Below are positions 21,659-22,873 of a DNA stretch of 22,873 bases, piece after piece (the first letter of the stretch is position 1; each line of letters opens with the position of its first letter). The DNA is from a virus. Both the position numbers and the translations under genes were made by a program. The notes beneath the pieces are model-generated. The model was not told the DNA's origin. It was given only the letters and a program-made list of their open reading frames with translations, and made no database searches. Location: IMG/VR virus record IMGVR_UViG_3300047678_000044, positions 1-22,873 of that record; one strand, written 5' to 3'.

Positions 21659-21881
21659 GTTGCCTCCGCAGTTTTGCTTCATGTTCAAGTTCGGTCGCAC
21701 AGTCGATGCACGTCGTGGTGCCTGGCACCGCGCGCACGCGGGCCGGCGCGATCGGGCTGCCGCACTCCAGGCACGTGAGGGTCACTACCCGTCCGCCCGC
21801 AGCAGCTGAGCGCACGCGCTCGATGGAGGCTTCCCGCTCGCGTTCCTCGATCTCGGTGGCGCGGTCGTAGATATCGGTCAT
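21645..21881 (-). CDS. DksA/TraR-type C4 zinc-finger protein, 78 aa
   Basis: The protein has an acidic/charged N-terminal helix (residues 1-28) followed by a four-Cys zinc site, C37-x2-C40 and C58-x2-C61, within CLECGSPIAPARVRAVPG and TTTCIDC. This is the signature of short phage TraR/DksA-like proteins. Family members bind in the secondary channel of RNA polymerase and alter promoter response; in a phage this could tune host or late transcription, but that is inferred. The lack of the long coiled-coil arm of full DksA makes it TraR-like. The start overlaps the upstream stop (ATGA), and the end overlaps the next gene by 14 nt, consistent with an operon. Family assignment is firm, target unknown. 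Confidence 0.85.
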   Translation of the reverse strand: MTDIYDRATEIEEREREASIERVRSAAAGGRVVTLTCLECGSPIAPARVRAVPGTTTCIDCATELEHEAKLRRQHERE

Positions 21882-22705
21882 AGCGCCGTCCTCACGGGCA
21901 GCACGTAGGTCTGCACCAGGTGTTGCCCATCCGAGAGGTCGGCCTCGCAGCGCAGGGCATAGTCGTTGCGGTGCAGACCATCTTGCACGCCCACCATGAC
22001 CAAGGTGCCCGTGACCACAGGTGTCGTAAACAGCATGGCGGCCATCTCCGGGTCGATGGTGCCGCGTTTGAGCGCGATCGCGACCACTGGCGTGCCGACG
22101 ATCGTCAACCCGCCGAACGCCTCATAGGAAAAGTCCCACGTGACGGTCACGCGCTCGGCCGGGTCTTTGCGATCCAGGCGCGTCGAGAATCGGCGCTGAC
22201 GTATGCGGCGATAGAACCGGGGATTGAACGACAGCGTGAACGGCTGGCCGCTCATCTGCCCGGCGGCCACCAGATTGCCGAGAGTGACGCCCCCGGACAG
22301 CACACTCGGCGCGCTGACCAGGCTGCCGGACCCGACCAAGTCGTCAAGCGCCACTGCACCCGTCAGCGTGCCACCGCCGACCGATCCGATGGTGATGGTG
22401 CCGATCGCGGTGCCCGAATCGACACCATCGACATAGAGGCGATAGGTGAACGTGTACACACCATCCGGACCGCTCGCGGTGAAACTCGAATCCTCGAACA
22501 CGTCGAAGGTCGCCAGCCCGACCGGGAACGTCTCGATCAGCCCGCGAACCTCTTTCCCGGCATCGGCCGGCAAGCTCAGGTCGTTGTACAGATACCCGGC
22601 GCCGTTGTCGCCCGAACTCGGCACGGCCGAGCCGAGCACGCCCAGCCCGCCCCCGCCGTAGTGGTAGGCGCCGGGGACGAGTGACGATCCGTACTTGTAG
22701 CTCAT
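21878..22705 (-). CDS. Phage structural-type protein with internal repeats and a tail-adaptor-like C-terminus, 275 aa
   Basis: I chose ATG 22705 because it follows the upstream TAG by one base; the frame can be extended 30 codons but that part reads as out-of-frame sequence. Residues 1-50 are Gly/Ser/Tyr-rich. Residues 112-152 contain two imperfect repeats of the form G-x-V-x-L-x-x-L-V-x-x-G, typical of repetitive phage virion proteins. Residues 180-275 (a KDPAE turn, alternating beta strands, then YALRCEADLSDG and a VLPVR ending) resemble the small phage fibre-tail adaptor domain found in tail clusters. The gene ends in an ATGA overlap with the zinc-finger gene. A virion surface or adaptor role is inferred. 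It is odd that such a gene lies upstream of the terminase and far from the tail genes. Confidence 0.6.
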   Translation of the reverse strand: MSYKYGSSLVPGAYHYGGGGLGVLGSAVPSSGDNGAGYLYNDLSLPADAGKEVRGLIETFPVGLATFDVFEDSSFTASGPDGVYTFTYRLYVDGVDSGTAIGTITIGSVGGGTLTGAVALDDLVGSGSLVSAPSVLSGGVTLGNLVAAGQMSGQPFTLSFNPRFYRRIRQRRFSTRLDRKDPAERVTVTWDFSYEAFGGLTIVGTPVVAIALKRGTIDPEMAAMLFTTPVVTGTLVMVGVQDGLHRNDYALRCEADLSDGQHLVQTYVLPVRTAL

Positions 22706-22706
22706 G

Positions 22707-22862
22707 CTAGGTCGCGGTGTACGGCTCGCAGCCGAATGCGGTGCCGTCGGCGTTGCAGGAGACCAGCAGGTATTGCGTGCCGGGCACGATCGCCACATTC
22801 GTCAGCGTCAACACGCCCGAGCCGTTGGTTACCTGGTTGGTGAGCGTCAGCACCGTGCTCAT
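22707..22862 (-). CDS. Small beta-rich hypothetical protein, 51 aa (possibly partial)
   Basis: The reading frame starts at an ATG at 22862, preceded five bases upstream by the SD-like AGGTGA, and ends with TAG at 22707-22709. The product is rich in Thr, Val, Leu and Asn (start MSTVLTLTNQVTNG, end AFGCEPYTAT), with two Cys and alternating hydrophobic residues that suggest beta strands. There is no signal peptide or membrane segment. The stop lies one base from the ATG of the next gene, so the two are probably co-translated. A GTG at 22871 is also in frame, and the frame is open to the window edge, so the gene could begin further right. I do not recognise the family. Its position suggests a virion-associated protein, which is inference only. 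Confidence 0.5.
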   Translation of the reverse strand: MSTVLTLTNQVTNGSGVLTLTNVAIVPGTQYLLVSCNADGTAFGCEPYTAT

Positions 22863-22873
22863 GTCGCTCACCT

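Noticed and set aside
1-22873. tRNA genes, CRISPR arrays, insertion sequences, transposase, integrase or endolysin
   Set aside because: Searched by eye on both strands; no cloverleaf, regular repeat-spacer array, IS ends or matching proteins were found.

Overview
The window holds most of the late (morphogenesis) region of a Mu-like transposable prophage. Every credible gene lies on the minus strand, so transcription runs from the right edge to the left. The order matches phage Mu: terminase, portal, MuF-type head protein, gpG-type protein, protease/scaffold, major capsid, connectors, sheath, tube, chaperone, tape measure, baseplate, tail fibre, fibre assembly. Most junctions are ATGA, GTGA or TGATG overlaps or 1-nt gaps, and no structural gene is broken. 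The module therefore looks intact and is probably one long translationally coupled operon. The DNA is clearly GC-rich (line counts of about 65-68 % in the core), which points to a high-GC beta- or gammaproteobacterial host; the genus cannot be fixed from the sequence. Integrase/transposase, repressor, Mor/C activator and endolysin are not in the window. By Mu order most of these would lie beyond the right edge.

Layout, in order of transcription: (1) 22862-21431: a small beta-rich protein, a repeat-bearing structural-looking protein, a DksA/TraR-type zinc-finger protein and an XhlA/holin-like membrane protein. (2) 21429-17477: terminase subunits and DUF935 portal, with a repeat-bearing 118-nt gap between large terminase and portal. 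(3) 17475-16819: three small unrecognised genes of lower GC (about 59 %) that Mu lacks at this position. (4) 16844-12058: MuF head protein with a C-terminal domain resembling a PBECR-type nuclease toxin, a 34-codon ORF, gpG homologue, Mu I protease with an internal scaffold start, DUF2190 protein, major capsid and a Lys/Ala-rich small protein. (5) 11948-8112: DUF1320, DUF1834, DUF2635, sheath, an extra 75-aa protein, tube, and a tail assembly chaperone pair joined by an A AAA AAG -1 frameshift signal. (6) 8115-1353: tape measure, gp43/DNA-circularisation-type protein, hub, gpV spike, gp46, J protein, gp48/YmfQ. (7) 1345-131: short collar-domain tail fibre and fibre assembly protein. (8) 1-130: AT-richer non-coding end with small hairpins.

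Together these genes package DNA into a capsid and build a contractile (myovirus) tail. The most notable points are the complete dnaX-like frameshift cassette in the chaperone gene, the MuF-toxin fusion next to a small-gene island, the in-frame scaffold start inside the protease gene, and a perfect 16-bp AT-rich palindrome upstream of the protease, where Mu has its PI late promoter.
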